This document shows positions 24,955 to 35,301 of a DNA stretch of 64,000 bases, piece after piece. Within the stretch, counting starts at the first letter, position 1, and each line of letters starts with the position of its first letter. Below the pieces are notes generated by a model that was given only the letters and a program-made list of their open reading frames with translations, did no database searches and had not been told where the DNA came from. Position numbers and translations under genes: made by a program. Source of the DNA: Fictibacillus fluitans (GTDB lineage Bacteria > Bacillota > Bacilli > Bacillales > Fictibacillaceae); the NCBI RefSeq assembly GCF_030418125.1, contig NZ_JAUHTR010000006.1, positions 1 to 64,000 of the forward strand, given 5' to 3'.

Positions 24955-25938
24955 TTAATACTCAGCAAGTTCTCTCATTGCTTTTTCTACCTTTTCAGGA
25001 TTCATCATAAAGTACTTTTCCATGGTTGGAGCATATGGCATTGCTGGCACATCAGGGCCGGCAAGCCGTTTGATTGGCGCATCAAGCTCAAACAAACAGT
25101 GTTCTCCAATAATGGCTGCCACTTCGCTTATAATGCTTCCTTCCTTATTGTCTTCCGTTACGAGAAGTACTTTTCCGGTTTTAGACGCCGCCTCAATAAT
25201 CGCTTCCTTATCCAGCGGGTATACGGTGCGCAGATCAAGAACATGAGCTGAAATACCGTCTTTCTCCAGTTTTTCAGCAGCTTGCAGGGCAAAATGCACA
25301 CACAATCCATATGTAATGACGGTGATATCATCGCCTTCTCGTTTTACATCCGCTTTTCCAATCGGCAGTGTATATTCTTCCTCGGGCACTTCTCCTTTAA
25401 TCAAGCGGTACGCTCTTTTATGTTCAAAGAAAAGAACAGGATCTTCGTCACGGATAGCTGCTTTAAGAAGACCTTTCACGTCATAAGGCGTAGAAGGCAT
25501 TACAATTTTCAAACCGGGTATATTGGCAAATAAGGCTTCTACAGATTGAGAGTGGTAGAGTGCTCCATGCACACCTCCGCCATAGGGAGCACGAATAGTG
25601 ATTGGGCATGTCCAGTCATTGTTGGACCGGTACCTGATTTTTGCAGCCTCTGACACGATCTGGTTTACAGCAGGCATGATAAAATCAGCAAACTGCATTT
25701 CTGCTATCGGCCGCATACCGTACATGGCAGCTCCGATTCCAACTCCCGCAATTGCAGATTCAGCAAGCGGTGCATCAATTACGCGATCTTCGCCAAACTC
25801 TTCAATAAGACCGGCAGTTGCACGGAATACGCCTCCGCGCACACCAACGTCTTCACCTACAACAAATACTTTTTTATCTCGCTGCATCTCTTCACGGATG
25901 GCCTGTGTTACGGCATCGATATATGAAATAATCGGCAT
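24955..25938 (-). CDS. bkdAB: Branched-chain 2-oxoacid dehydrogenase E1 beta
   Basis: A 327-residue beta chain of the thiamine-diphosphate E1 component. The conserved blocks GEDVGVRGGVFRATAGL, APLAESAIAGVGIGAAM, EMQFADFIMPA and RAPYGGGVHGALYHSQS (active-site histidine near the end) are intact. The C-terminal transketolase domain follows (TVYPLDKEAI, VLLVTEDNKEGS). The ATG at 25938 follows GGGGAGAAGTT. It lies 12 nt after the alpha-chain stop. Confidence 0.93.
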   Translation of the reverse strand: MPIISYIDAVTQAIREEMQRDKKVFVVGEDVGVRGGVFRATAGLIEEFGEDRVIDAPLAESAIAGVGIGAAMYGMRPIAEMQFADFIMPAVNQIVSEAAKIRYRSNNDWTCPITIRAPYGGGVHGALYHSQSVEALFANIPGLKIVMPSTPYDVKGLLKAAIRDEDPVLFFEHKRAYRLIKGEVPEEEYTLPIGKADVKREGDDITVITYGLCVHFALQAAEKLEKDGISAHVLDLRTVYPLDKEAIIEAASKTGKVLLVTEDNKEGSIISEVAAIIGEHCLFELDAPIKRLAGPDVPAMPYAPTMEKYFMMNPEKVEKAMRELAEY

Positions 25939-25950
25939 AACTTCTCCCCC

Positions 25951-26943
25951 TTACTCTGCAAAAACGTGGCGCATGGCAGATTCAGGATCTGCATAAGGCG
26001 CTGCTTCTGCATAGTCAGTTGCTTCATCAATAATAGCTGAAATTTCCTCATGGCACTGTTTTTCGTATCCGTCCGAAAGAACGCCAGCTTCTTTTAAATA
26101 TTGAGCAAATGTAAAAATGGAATCTTTTGCTTTTGCTTCTTCCACTTCTTCTCTCGTGCGGTATGCCCTGTCATCGTCATCACTCGAGTGAGGAGTCAGG
26201 CGGTAGGAAACAGCTTCGATCAAAGTCGGCCCTTCCCCGCGCCGGCCTCTGTCTGCAGCAGCCTTTACCGCTTCGTACACGGCCAGCGGATCATTACCGT
26301 CAACCGTTACACCAGGAATTCCGTAACCAACAGCCCGGTCGGATACATTTTCGCAAGCGAGCTGTTTTTGAATCGGAACAGAAATCGCATACTTGTTGTT
26401 TTCGCACATAAATATGACCGGAAGCTTATGTACACTGGCAAAGTTGATCCCCTCATGAAAGTCTCCCTGATTGGAAGATCCCTCACCAAAAGTTGTAAAG
26501 GTGACAAGGTCTTTCCCTTCCAGCTTTCCTCCAAGTGCCATTCCCACCGCATGCGGAACCTGTGTGGTTACCGGGGATGACCCTGTAACAATCCGATACT
26601 TCTTGCCGCCAAAATGGCCGGGCATCTGACGGCCGCCGCTGCTTGGATCTTCAGCTTTGGCAAAACCCGAAAGCATAAGATCTCTCGCGGTCATCCCGAA
26701 CCAGAGAACCACTCCCATGTCACGATAGTAAGGAAGAACATAGTCCTTTTCACGGTCGAGCGCCATTGCTGCTCCAACTTGTGCAGCTTCCTGGCCCTGA
26801 CAGGAAATGACGAACGGGATTTTGCCTGCCCTGTTTAGCAGCCACATGCGTTCATCGATCTTCCTTGCCAAGAGCATCGTTTTATACATTTCAAGGACTC
26901 GTTCGTCCGTTAATCCCAATTTTTCATGTCGGTTTTCACCCAT
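25951..26943 (-). CDS. bkdAA: Branched-chain 2-oxoacid dehydrogenase E1 alpha
   Basis: A 330-residue alpha chain that binds thiamine diphosphate through GEGSSNQGDFHEG ending in the NN of MCENNKYAIS. YYRDMGVVLWFG and the phosphorylation-loop region YRLTPHSSDDD are conserved. It decarboxylates the 2-oxoacids of valine, leucine and isoleucine. The ATG at 26943 follows AGGAGGG, leaving a 19-nt gap after lpdV. The open frame runs back to 27084, but that is inside lpdV. Confidence 0.93.
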   Translation of the reverse strand: MGENRHEKLGLTDERVLEMYKTMLLARKIDERMWLLNRAGKIPFVISCQGQEAAQVGAAMALDREKDYVLPYYRDMGVVLWFGMTARDLMLSGFAKAEDPSSGGRQMPGHFGGKKYRIVTGSSPVTTQVPHAVGMALGGKLEGKDLVTFTTFGEGSSNQGDFHEGINFASVHKLPVIFMCENNKYAISVPIQKQLACENVSDRAVGYGIPGVTVDGNDPLAVYEAVKAAADRGRRGEGPTLIEAVSYRLTPHSSDDDDRAYRTREEVEEAKAKDSIFTFAQYLKEAGVLSDGYEKQCHEEISAIIDEATDYAEAAPYADPESAMRHVFAE

Positions 26944-26962
26944 GATAGCTTCCCTCCTGTTT

Positions 26963-28384
26963 TTAGAAATGAATCGCTTTTCCATCCACAGCCAGTGCGG
27001 CTTCTCCAAATACTTCGGACAGTGTCGGGTGAGGATGTACGGTTTGGGCAATTTCCCAAGGTGTAGCATCAAGCACCTTTGCAAGCCCTGCTTCTGAAAT
27101 CATATCAGTGACATGAGGACCGATCATGTGAACCCCGAGCAAATCATCGGTATTTTCATCCACGACAAGTTTGACAAAACCATCTGATTCACCGTAGACG
27201 AGTGCCTTGCCGATGGCTTTGAACGGAAACTTTCCGATCTTGACACTGAATCCTTTTTCCCTGGCCTCTTTCTCAGTATATCCAACACTGGCCATTTCAG
27301 GATTAGAGTATATGCATTTCGAGACCGTGGAATAGTCCAGCTTGTGGGGCTTTTCGTTGGCGAGATGCTCAACAGCAATTATTCCTTCATGTGATGCCAC
27401 GTGAGCCAGCTGAAGACCGCCGATCACATCACCAATCGCATAAATATGGCTTTCTGCTGTTTGATAATATTCATTCGTTTCAATGAAACCTTTTTCCACC
27501 TTAATGCTGGTATTTTCGAGGCCGATTCCTTCCACATTGGCCTGCCGTCCGACAGAGACAAGAATTTTCTCGGCACTAAAAGTTTTCTGGCCGTTTTTAT
27601 GTTCAGCCTCAATCTGCAGGCCGCCTTCTTTTTTCAATGTTTCCGGCAATACTTTTGCTCCTGTAACCAGTTCAATCCCTTTTTTCTTCAGGATGCGCGC
27701 CGCTTCCTTGGAAATCTCCTCGTCTTCAGTTGGAAGAATGCGGTCCGCATACTCCACTACAGTAACTTCCACACCAAAATCGTTCAGCATTGACGCCCAT
27801 TCAATGCCAATAACACCACCCCCAATAATGAGGATGCTTGCAGGCAATTTCTCCATTTTTAGTGCATCATCGGATGACATTACATGCGTTCCATCAAGAT
27901 CCAGACCCGGAAGACTGCGTGGCCTTGAACCTGTCGCAATAAGGACATTTTGCGGAATCAGCATTTCATTTTCATTACCGTTGTTCATTTCAACTGAAAC
28001 TGTTCCCGGCATCGGTGAAAAAATCGAAGGGCCTAAAATGCGTCCTATGCCTTCAAACACCTCGATTTTTCCTTTTTTCATCAAATGTTTGACACCATTA
28101 TGAAGCTGGTCCACGATTTTTTGCTTACGTTCCTGAACCTTCATAAAATCGAGTGAGACACCTTCTATGGATACACCGTATTCTGCTGCTTTCTTGGAAG
28201 TGGAAAACACTTCGGCACTTCTCAGCAGGGCTTTGCTTGGAATGCATCCTTTATGTAGGCAAGTGCCGCCAAGCAGTCCTTTTTCAACTACTGCTACTTT
28301 TTTACCAAGCTGTGCGGCGCGGATGGCGGCCACATATCCGCCTGTCCCGCCTCCAAGGATGACTAGATCAAAATCAGTTGCCAT
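26963..28384 (-). CDS. lpdV: Dihydrolipoamide dehydrogenase (E3) of the bkd complex
   Basis: A 473-residue flavoprotein disulfide reductase. The FAD motif is GGGTGGYVAAIRAAQLG, the redox disulfide GGTCLHKGCIPSK, the NAD-binding GGGVIGIEWAS, the second FAD motif YAIGDVIGG, and the C-terminal HPHPTLSE carries the catalytic His-Glu pair. It reoxidises the lipoyl group of BkdB. Its place in this operon marks it as the branched-chain-specific E3. Confidence 0.94.
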   Translation of the reverse strand: MATDFDLVILGGGTGGYVAAIRAAQLGKKVAVVEKGLLGGTCLHKGCIPSKALLRSAEVFSTSKKAAEYGVSIEGVSLDFMKVQERKQKIVDQLHNGVKHLMKKGKIEVFEGIGRILGPSIFSPMPGTVSVEMNNGNENEMLIPQNVLIATGSRPRSLPGLDLDGTHVMSSDDALKMEKLPASILIIGGGVIGIEWASMLNDFGVEVTVVEYADRILPTEDEEISKEAARILKKKGIELVTGAKVLPETLKKEGGLQIEAEHKNGQKTFSAEKILVSVGRQANVEGIGLENTSIKVEKGFIETNEYYQTAESHIYAIGDVIGGLQLAHVASHEGIIAVEHLANEKPHKLDYSTVSKCIYSNPEMASVGYTEKEAREKGFSVKIGKFPFKAIGKALVYGESDGFVKLVVDENTDDLLGVHMIGPHVTDMISEAGLAKVLDATPWEIAQTVHPHPTLSEVFGEAALAVDGKAIHF

Positions 28385-28403
28385 ACAGTTCTCCTTTGTA
28401 TCG

Positions 28404-29510
28404 TTAATTTGGACTTAATACCCCTGTTGTTCCGTATTCTTTTGCTTGCTCCTCGCTCCTCAGGATACGGAGTCCTCCTTCAGCGAGCGCCTGAAGTTCG
28501 TTTTCTCCGGGCTGAACAATAACATCCGCTATCCATTCTACACGCTCTGTAATTTTTTTCACAAATTCTTTGCCGTATGCAAGACCCCCGGTGATAATAA
28601 TGGCATCCACTTTTCCCCCAAGAACTGTGCTTTGAGCTCCTATTTCTTTCGCTACCTGGTAGGCCATTGCGTCATATATCAATTTGGCCTGTTTATTTCC
28701 GCCTGCGATCATTTCTTCTACTTTTACCGCATCATTGGTTCCCAGATAACCGACGAGGCCACCTTGTCCCACGAGTTTTTTCATCAGTTCATCCGCATAG
28801 TATTCCCCCGAAAAGCAGAGCTCTACCAAATCTCCGATCGGCACAGTTCCTGCACGTTCCGGAGAAAAAGGACCTTCGCCATGCAAGCCGTTGTTTACAT
28901 CTATGACCTTGCCCGACGCATGGGCACCAACGGTAATTCCGCCACCCATATGGGTCACGATCAGGTTCAGATCATGGTATGATCGCCCGAGCTGTGCAGC
29001 CACCCTTCTTGCCACAGCCTTTTGGTTTAAAGCATGAAAAATACTTTTACGCTCGATGTCCGGGATACCGGAAATCCTTGCAACCGGCTGGAGCTCATCC
29101 ACAACAACAGGATCAACAATAAAAGATGGGATGTTCAGCCCTGAAGCAATCTCAAAAGCAAGAATGCCGCCCAGATTGGAGGCATGCTCGCCTGCATACC
29201 CCTTCCTGAGATCAGCAAGCATCGCTTCATTCACATGGTAAGTACCGCCTTCGATCGGCCGGAGCAGCCCGCCGCGGCCAACAACCGCATTCAGTCTTGA
29301 AATATTGATCCCTTCATGATCAAGTGTTTCCAGGATTGTTTGTTTGCGAAAAGCATACTGATCAATAATTTGTTCAAATGAAGCCAGACAATCACTGTCG
29401 TGGCGTATTGTTTTTTCAAACACGGCGCGTTCATTGTCGAAAATCCCGATTTTGGTAGAGGTTGATCCCGGATTAATGACAAGCAGGCGATGTTCTTTCA
29501 AAGGCACCAT
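28404..29510 (-). CDS. buk: Butyrate (branched-chain fatty acid) kinase
   Basis: A 368-residue acetate/butyrate kinase family enzyme (ASKHA fold). [10 protein letters not shown] near the N-terminus, [13 protein letters not shown] in the middle and [13 protein letters not shown] near the end are the nucleotide-binding motifs. With ptb it turns isobutyryl-, isovaleryl- or butyryl-CoA into acid plus ATP. The ATG at 29510 has GGAGG 5 nt upstream. The TTG at 29522 overlaps that site and is not used. Confidence 0.93.
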   Translation of the reverse strand: MVPLKEHRLLVINPGSTSTKIGIFDNERAVFEKTIRHDSDCLASFEQIIDQYAFRKQTILETLDHEGINISRLNAVVGRGGLLRPIEGGTYHVNEAMLADLRKGYAGEHASNLGGILAFEIASGLNIPSFIVDPVVVDELQPVARISGIPDIERKSIFHALNQKAVARRVAAQLGRSYHDLNLIVTHMGGGITVGAHASGKVIDVNNGLHGEGPFSPERAGTVPIGDLVELCFSGEYYADELMKKLVGQGGLVGYLGTNDAVKVEEMIAGGNKQAKLIYDAMAYQVAKEIGAQSTVLGGKVDAIIITGGLAYGKEFVKKITERVEWIADVIVQPGENELQALAEGGLRILRSEEQAKEYGTTGVLSPN

Positions 29511-29536
29511 ATTAACCTCCAATTCACAAACCGCGA

Positions 29537-30637
29537 TTAACGAGTTCTGCTGGACAAAATATGACGTTCATTAAGAAGGAACTGGCTTCTTGAATTGCGC
29601 ATTCTCTCAATGCGTTCTTCGGCAAGACGGTCCGCTGCCAGATAGGTCGGAATGTTGTCGCGTTTTGAAATTTCGATAACCTTGGCAATGTTGTCATAAA
29701 TGGTTTCCACTTTTTTCATTGCACGGTCGGGATTGTATCCATTCAGTTCATCTGCTACGTTTATTACCCCACCCGCATTGATCACGTAATCCGGCGCATA
29801 AACGATTCCCATTTCGTGGATGGCATCTCCATGACGCGTTTCACGAAGCTGGTTATTTGCAGCACCTGCGATTACTTTTGCTTTAATTTGTCCGATGGTT
29901 TGATCGTTGATGATGGCTCCAAGTGCACACGGTGCAAAAATATCACATTCCACTCCGTAAATTTCGTCCGGATCAACGGCTGTTGCACCAAATTCTCCCA
30001 CCACACGGTCAACGGCTTCTTTATTAATATCCGTTACAACCAGCTGTGCTCCCTCTTCATGCAAGTGCCGGCAAAGATTATAGGCGACATGTCCCACACC
30101 CTGAACGGCAATGACCTTGCCTTCCAAAGAATCAGTTCCAAACGCTTCTTTCGCCGCTGCCTTCATGCCGCGGTATACACCATAAGCAGTAACCGGGGAA
30201 GGATTTCCTGAAGAACCGAACGCCGGGGAAACACCTGTTACAAAAGGAGTTTCCTGATATATGACATCCATGTCCTCCACTGTTGTACCCACATCTTCTG
30301 CGGTAATATAGCGGCCATTCAATCCTTGGATATAGCGGCCAAATGCGCGGAACATTTCTTCATTTTTGTCTTTTTTCGGATCTCCGATGATTACTGTTTT
30401 TCCTCCGCCCAGATTCAAGCCCGCTGCGGCATTCTTATACGTCATTCCTCTTGCAAGACGAAGCGCATCTTCCAACGCATCTTCCTCAGAATTGTATGTC
30501 CACATTCTTGTTCCGCCGAGCGCCGGTCCCAGGGTTGTATCGTGAATCACAATTATCGCTTTTAAACCTGATTGTTTGTCCTGGCAAATCACCATTTGTT
30601 CATAATCGTAAGTTTCCATATATTTAAAAATTTCCAT
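29537..30637 (-). CDS. bcd: Leucine dehydrogenase
   Basis: A 366-residue NAD-dependent amino-acid dehydrogenase that deaminates leucine, valine and isoleucine to their 2-oxoacids. [10 protein letters not shown] and the catalytic-lysine block [14 protein letters not shown] are in the N-terminal domain (Lys near residue 80). [19 protein letters not shown] is the NAD motif. It supplies substrate for the bkd complex encoded downstream. The ATG at 30637 follows AGGAGG. Confidence 0.94.
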   Translation of the reverse strand: MEIFKYMETYDYEQMVICQDKQSGLKAIIVIHDTTLGPALGGTRMWTYNSEEDALEDALRLARGMTYKNAAAGLNLGGGKTVIIGDPKKDKNEEMFRAFGRYIQGLNGRYITAEDVGTTVEDMDVIYQETPFVTGVSPAFGSSGNPSPVTAYGVYRGMKAAAKEAFGTDSLEGKVIAVQGVGHVAYNLCRHLHEEGAQLVVTDINKEAVDRVVGEFGATAVDPDEIYGVECDIFAPCALGAIINDQTIGQIKAKVIAGAANNQLRETRHGDAIHEMGIVYAPDYVINAGGVINVADELNGYNPDRAMKKVETIYDNIAKVIEISKRDNIPTYLAADRLAEERIERMRNSRSQFLLNERHILSSRTR

Positions 30638-30649
30638 TTTTAATTCCTC

Positions 30650-31555
30650 CTAGGTGTTTTTATGTTGTAATGTCTTTACTGCAAGCGCAATTGAAAATAA
30701 TTTGCTTTCTGCACTGTCCGCTCTTGATGTCAGCACGATCGGTGCACGGGCGCCTGCGACAACTGCCCCGACTTTGGCGCCCGAAAAATAGATAAGCGAC
30801 TTATACAGGGCATTTCCCGTTTCAATGGCGGGTACAAGCAGAATGTCCGCATGGCCCGCCACTTCTCCGGAAATCCCCTTATGCTCTGCCGCTTCAGGTG
30901 AAATGGCATTATCAAGCGCGAACGGTCCTTCAACGACACAATTTGAAATTTGGCCACGTTTATTCATGACGGTCAATGCGCTTGCATCGAGCGTTGCCTG
31001 CATGGAAGGGTTTACGGTTTCAACGGCAGCGAGAACAGCCACTTTCGGCATCTCCACTCCAACCCCTTTGGCAATCCATGCGGCGTTTTCAATGATCTGT
31101 GCTTTTTGCTGCAAATCCGGATTAATGTTCATGCCTGAATCGGTCACAAAAATCAGACGTTCATAGCCTGGAACCTCAAATGCAGCCACATGCGATAAAA
31201 TTTTACCTGTCCGAAACCCCGCTTCTTTATGAAGAACCGCTTTCAATAAATTTGAAGTGGGAATCATCCCTTTCATAAGGATGTCTGCTTGTCCCCTGCT
31301 CACCAGTTTCACCGCTTCCAATGCCGCCTGGTCAGGACTTGCATCAATAACCTGAAGGTCCATTGTCTGCTCGAGGTGATGCTGCTGCAGCAGAAAATTT
31401 ATTTTTTCAGCATTGCCTACGAGCAGAAAGGATGCAATTCCTCTCTCATAGGCCTGTTTGACAGATTCGATTACTTCTTCATCTTCTGCAGCAGCCACAG
31501 CAACTGCTTTCTTATTGTCTGCAGTTATGGAGTTTAGCAGTTGTTCTAGTTCCAA
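30650..31555 (-). CDS. ptb: Phosphate butyryltransferase
   Basis: A 301-residue phosphotransacylase that swaps CoA for phosphate on butyryl- and branched acyl-CoA. MKGMIPTSNLLKAVL, VTDSGMNINPDL and GPFALDNAIS are family blocks. It is the first gene of a seven-gene operon (ptb, bcd, buk, lpdV, bkdAA, bkdAB, bkdB) with 11 to 27 nt gaps. A sigma-54 promoter lies 36 nt upstream. Confidence 0.93.
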   Translation of the reverse strand: MELEQLLNSITADNKKAVAVAAAEDEEVIESVKQAYERGIASFLLVGNAEKINFLLQQHHLEQTMDLQVIDASPDQAALEAVKLVSRGQADILMKGMIPTSNLLKAVLHKEAGFRTGKILSHVAAFEVPGYERLIFVTDSGMNINPDLQQKAQIIENAAWIAKGVGVEMPKVAVLAAVETVNPSMQATLDASALTVMNKRGQISNCVVEGPFALDNAISPEAAEHKGISGEVAGHADILLVPAIETGNALYKSLIYFSGAKVGAVVAGARAPIVLTSRADSAESKLFSIALAVKTLQHKNT

Positions 31556-31590
31556 TGTCCAGCCTCCTTTATGCCGCCCTGCTTTTATAT

Positions 31591-31606
31591 TGCAAGAACC
31601 ATGCCA
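31591..31606 (-). promoter_or_regulatory. Sigma-54 promoter of the ptb-bkd operon
   Basis: On the minus strand, TGGCAT-N5-TTGCA matches the -24/-12 consensus TGGCAC-N5-TTGCA at all but one position. It lies between bkdR and ptb, matching the known SigL control of bkd genes in B. subtilis. Confidence 0.93.
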
Positions 31607-31648
31607 AAAAATAATCCCTATTCTATATGGTTTCCTATTCCTTCACCT

Positions 31649-31681
31649 TGAATATTATTGCACACTATGAAATATTTTGCA
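31649..31681 (-). promoter_or_regulatory. Candidate BkdR enhancer sites
   Basis: Two near-identical 14-bp direct repeats, TGAATATTATTGCA (31649-31662) and TGAAATATTTTGCA (31668-31681), start 19 bp apart. They lie about 45-75 bp upstream of the -24 element, where an enhancer-binding protein should bind. No binding data are available, so this is inference. Confidence 0.5.
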
Positions 31682-31692
31682 TGCAACTCACT

Positions 31693-33750
31693 TCAGTCTT
31701 CGGTTTGAATCCCAAATTTTTCAAGCTTATAATATAAATTCCGCAATGAGACACCGAGCGCTTTTGCACATTTTGTTTTATTTCCATCCATACCTGCGAG
31801 AGTGTCGGATAGGATTCTTTTTTCTACTTTGTCCATTTGCACAGATAATGGTTCAACTTCACTTAGCGGAACAATTTTTTTGTGGTAATCTTCCTGTTTA
31901 ACCTGTGTCGGCAAATCGATATGAAGACTGCTGATTTTTTGTTCATGCGGCTCCATATGAATCATGGCTCTTCCTAAAACATTTTCAAGTTCCCTCACAT
32001 TGCCGGGCCATTCATACTGTTTTAGTATTTCTTCCGCCTGCCCGGATATTTCTTCAATATTTTTTCCATAATCCTGATTGAGCTTTTTAATCAGATGCTC
32101 TGCCAGAATCGGGATGTCCTGTTTTCGGGCCCTGAGCGGCGGAATATAGATTGGCATGCGGTTCAGCCGGTAGTACAAATCCTCACGAAAGGCACCATCC
32201 GCTATCTTTCTTTCAAGATTTATGTTTGTTGCAGCGATTACCCTGACGTTAATGGAAATCGCTTTGGTGCCGCCTACTCTCCGGATTTCTTTTTCCTGAA
32301 GAACCCGAAGCAGTTTTGCCTGCATTGCAGGTGCCAGCTCCCCGATTTCATCAAGAAAGATACTGCCTCCGTTCGCCTCTTCAAACAATCCTCGTTTCCC
32401 GCCCCGCAGCGCCCCGGAAAACGCGCCTTCCTCATATCCAAAAAGCTCGCTTTCAAGCAGCGATTCAGAAATAGCCGCACAATTGACTCTTATAAATTTA
32501 TTGTATTTTCGGCTGCTTCCGTTATGGATGGCATGTGCGAAAAGCTCCTTCCCGGTACCGGATTCTCCCCTGAGCAGAACCGTAGCAGGCGTAGAAGCTG
32601 CAAGTCTAGCCTGCTCTACCGCAAATGTCATCTCCTCGGATAGACCCTTTATGTCTTCAAAGGTATATTTGGCTTCCAGTGTCCGGATAATCTGGCGGGC
32701 CCGGCTCAGTTCTTCTGTCAGGGACTTAATCTCCGAGACATCATGAATGACACCCACACTGCCCTTTAGCACACCATCAACAATGATGGGAGCTACATTT
32801 ACGACAACATCCCTTTTCTGCGGTCCAACCTTTAAGCGGGCTCCCCTAACTGGTTTTCGGGTTTTCAGCACCTGCATATGTATGCTTTCCCCTTCAGAAA
32901 TATCTATGGTTGCAGGTTTTCCAATCACTTGATTGGATTTAAGCCCCGTGAGTTTTGTATAGGCCGGGTTGATCATGATTCCCTTGCCTTCTTCATCGAC
33001 AACGGAAATAGCTTCTTCTGATGATTGAATAATGGCATGGAGCATAGATTGGATGCTTTTTAAATTAGTGACCTCTTCCGCCATGTTGATCATTTCTGTT
33101 ATATCTCTAAACACAGCAAAAGCACCCATTTTATTTCCATATTCATCGATAATCGGTATACGGGTCGTAATGATTTTTGTACCATTATCCAATATTTGTT
33201 CCTGATTGATTTCTTCTTTTCCCTCAATCATGACACGCGGCAGCTGGCTCGAAGGAATAACGTCCTGCACCTGCTTGCCCATCACCTGTTCCTTGTTGTG
33301 CCCCGTCATTTTTTCGGCGCTTTTATTAAACAGCGTAACGTTGAACTTATCGTTTATCGCAATCATTCCATCGTGAGTAGAATCAAGAATGGTGTTAATT
33401 TTATGAAGTTTATTACGGTATGAAGGGATGGATCCTTCGCCTCCCGATAATGAATGGAAAAATTCCCATGCCGTGGAGGATGCGACAATACTGACATTGT
33501 TTTTAAACATATTCCGGGTGTCGTGATCTTCCAGCCGGCCGGAAAAATCGATCACCAGTTCAACATCCGGATCTGCTGCGTCCCCGAGCGTCTCCTTTAC
33601 CGGAATACCATACTGGTCTGCAAGGCTGGTCAGCTCTTCAGTAACTGACCTCGCAACAATTGAACAAAGTTGCAGCACATGGGAAGATGCGAGTAATTGC
33701 ACCAATGATTCAAAATGCTCTCCTGTCCCATAAATGACAGCTTTTTGCAT
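31693..33750 (-). CDS. bkdR: Sigma-54-dependent activator BkdR
   Basis: A 685-residue enhancer-binding protein. A variable N-terminal domain (about 1-115) precedes two PAS domains (about 120-230 and 240-345). The AAA+ domain has Walker A GESGTGKE, the sigma-54 contact loop GAFSGA (usually GAFTGA) and [11 protein letters not shown]. The C-terminal Fis-type helix-turn-helix is [20 protein letters not shown]. It activates the ptb-bkd operon, whose promoter begins past its stop codon. The ATG at 33750 follows AAGGAG. Branched amino acids or their oxoacids are the likely signals. Confidence 0.93.
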   Translation of the reverse strand: MQKAVIYGTGEHFESLVQLLASSHVLQLCSIVARSVTEELTSLADQYGIPVKETLGDAADPDVELVIDFSGRLEDHDTRNMFKNNVSIVASSTAWEFFHSLSGGEGSIPSYRNKLHKINTILDSTHDGMIAINDKFNVTLFNKSAEKMTGHNKEQVMGKQVQDVIPSSQLPRVMIEGKEEINQEQILDNGTKIITTRIPIIDEYGNKMGAFAVFRDITEMINMAEEVTNLKSIQSMLHAIIQSSEEAISVVDEEGKGIMINPAYTKLTGLKSNQVIGKPATIDISEGESIHMQVLKTRKPVRGARLKVGPQKRDVVVNVAPIIVDGVLKGSVGVIHDVSEIKSLTEELSRARQIIRTLEAKYTFEDIKGLSEEMTFAVEQARLAASTPATVLLRGESGTGKELFAHAIHNGSSRKYNKFIRVNCAAISESLLESELFGYEEGAFSGALRGGKRGLFEEANGGSIFLDEIGELAPAMQAKLLRVLQEKEIRRVGGTKAISINVRVIAATNINLERKIADGAFREDLYYRLNRMPIYIPPLRARKQDIPILAEHLIKKLNQDYGKNIEEISGQAEEILKQYEWPGNVRELENVLGRAMIHMEPHEQKISSLHIDLPTQVKQEDYHKKIVPLSEVEPLSVQMDKVEKRILSDTLAGMDGNKTKCAKALGVSLRNLYYKLEKFGIQTED

Positions 33751-33788
33751 AGATAGCTCCTTCACTTTGCAATTATTTTCATACTTTT

Positions 33789-33817
33789 ATCATACTGTTT
33801 TATGAAAAGGTTTGCAA
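33789..33817 (-). promoter_or_regulatory. Sigma-A promoter of bkdR
   Basis: Minus strand TTGCAA (33812-33817), 17 nt, TATGAT (33789-33794). It sits 39 nt upstream of the bkdR ATG. Confidence 0.75.
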
Positions 33818-33884
33818 TATCTGTTTTTTCGTATACAACCCTGCCATTCTAAAGTACAATGAGGAGGGAAAAGGAGAGGACGTA

Positions 33885-34121
33885 ATGCAGCGTTATATCG
33901 CTTTATTAATAATGGTAATACCAGGAGTTGCCGGCGTCATTGGTGTCAAATTGATGAGAGATGTCCTGTTTGGAATTTTACATCATGGCTTTTTCGCACT
34001 CTGGTTTCAGTTCCTTGCGGGTTTGGTTCTTTTTGCAGCAGGCCTTTCTTTCGTAGGAGGATTTATTTTTTACAGAGACCGTAAACGAAACAAGGTCCAA
34101 AGCAGGTTTCAACGCAAATAG
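33885..34121 (+). CDS. yqzF: DUF2627 membrane protein YqzF
   Basis: A 78-residue protein with two membrane segments (about 4-22 and 40-62). It has the conserved ends GVKLMRDVLFGIL and FIFYRDRKRNKVQSRFQ. It matches the DUF2627 family (B. subtilis YqzF), found only in Bacilli, with unknown function. The ATG follows GGAGAGGACGTA. It stands alone between bkdR and spo0A with its own terminator. Confidence 0.88.
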   Translation: MQRYIALLIMVIPGVAGVIGVKLMRDVLFGILHHGFFALWFQFLAGLVLFAAGLSFVGGFIFYRDRKRNKVQSRFQRK

Positions 34122-34150
34122 TCCGCTGAAGACAAACCTTCAGCGGACTA
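34119..34150 (+). terminator. Terminator of yqzF
   Basis: A perfect 13-bp stem TAGTCCGCTGAAG (34119-34131) with 34138-34150, 6-nt loop, then TTTATG. The stop codon lies inside the stem. Confidence 0.85.
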
Positions 34151-34217
34151 TTTATGTGGGCCCATTTATTTTTGGAATTAGGAAGGAATACTGGTTTTGG
34201 GAAAATACCTCTTTGGA

Positions 34218-35021
34218 TTATACAGTCATCCCGGATTTGTGCTCAATTCTCAGCTTGTCAGCGACCATCGCTATAAATTCTGAATTAGTCGGTTTGGCTT
34301 TGGACATGGAAACGGTATAGCCAAACAGGGATGAAATGCTGTCAATGTTACCCCGGCTCCAGGCGACTTCAATCGCATGCCTTATAGCTCGTTCCACCCG
34401 GCTGCTGGTGGTATTGAATTTTTTGGCAATGTCCGGATAAAGAACCTTCGTAATAGAACCAAGCAGTTCTATATCATTGTAAACCATGGAGATCGCCTCA
34501 CGCAGATACATATAACCTTTAATATGCGCCGGCACACCGATTTCATGAATAATACTTGTAATGCTTGCATCCAGATTACGCGGCGGCTTTGGAGAGTTAA
34601 CAGCCGACGAACGGGCAGATGATGGACGCTGGACAAACGAGTGGTCGGTTCCGCTTATTTGACGGATCTGGCTTGAAAGGTTATCCATATCAAACGGTTT
34701 CAGTATGAAATAGGACGCTCCCAGTTCCACTGCCTTTTTTGTCACATCTTCCTGGCCAAAAGCTGTCAGCATAATGACATTCGGCTGCGGGAGGTGCTCA
34801 CTCGAACGGATCCTCTCAAGAACGGCCAGTCCATCAAGATGAGGCATGATGATATCGAGAACGAGAACATCTGGTTGTTTATCTTCAAGAACATTCAGAC
34901 ATTCCTGACCGTTATAAGCCACACCGATTACTTCCATATCATCCTGGTTTGCCAAATACTCCTTCAGCAAACTGATTAATTCGCGATTATCATCAGCCAA
35001 ACAAACTTTTATTTTTTGCAC
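34218..35021 (-). CDS. spo0A: Sporulation master regulator Spo0A
   Basis: A 267-residue response regulator. The receiver domain has the acidic pair in LADDNREL, the phosphorylated Asp in [11 protein letters not shown] (about residue 56), and Lys in FILKPFD. The C-terminal DNA-binding domain ends with [18 protein letters not shown] and [15 protein letters not shown], which are diagnostic. It receives phosphate through the sporulation phosphorelay and switches cells into sporulation. The start is GTG at 35021 after GGGAGG. Two 0A boxes upstream suggest autoregulation. Confidence 0.97.
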   Translation of the reverse strand: MQKIKVCLADDNRELISLLKEYLANQDDMEVIGVAYNGQECLNVLEDKQPDVLVLDIIMPHLDGLAVLERIRSSEHLPQPNVIMLTAFGQEDVTKKAVELGASYFILKPFDMDNLSSQIRQISGTDHSFVQRPSSARSSAVNSPKPPRNLDASITSIIHEIGVPAHIKGYMYLREAISMVYNDIELLGSITKVLYPDIAKKFNTTSSRVERAIRHAIEVAWSRGNIDSISSLFGYTVSMSKAKPTNSEFIAMVADKLRIEHKSGMTV

Positions 35022-35166
35022 GAATATTCCTCCCTATCCAACATTTTCTTCTTTTACACTTTAAGATTTCCACAAAAATCCTGTTTTCCCTTTATTTTTT
35101 CTTATTTTTTCTCAAATTATTAATTTTGGTTAAAATAGCACATTTTCTCTTCAATTATCTTCGGTT

Positions 35167-35204
35167 TTCGACATCTTTTTAATTTTTCAACCACGCTTGT
35201 CGAA
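35167..35204 (-). promoter_or_regulatory. Two 0A boxes upstream of spo0A
   Basis: TTCGACA on the plus strand (35167-35173) and TGTCGAA (35198-35204, TTCGACA on the minus strand) are both perfect matches to the Spo0A box, inverted and about 31 bp apart. They lie 146-183 bp upstream of spo0A. A weak sigma-A element (TAGACT-N17-TACAAT) lies near 35220-35250. I could not place a sigma-H promoter with confidence. The rest of 35022-35268 is AT-rich with nothing else seen. Confidence 0.7.
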
Positions 35205-35268
35205 TTTTCTTTATACTCTCTATTGTACAAAATATTGATAAAAAAGTCTATGTACCTACAAACATAAA

Positions 35269-35301
35269 AAAAGCAGAGGCGGGTTAACTCGCCTTCTGCT
35301 T
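35269..35301 (-). terminator. Terminator of spoIVB
   Basis: Arms AGCAGAGGCG and CGCCTTCTGCT (one bulge) surround the spoIVB stop codon. A run of seven T follows on the minus strand. Confidence 0.85.
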
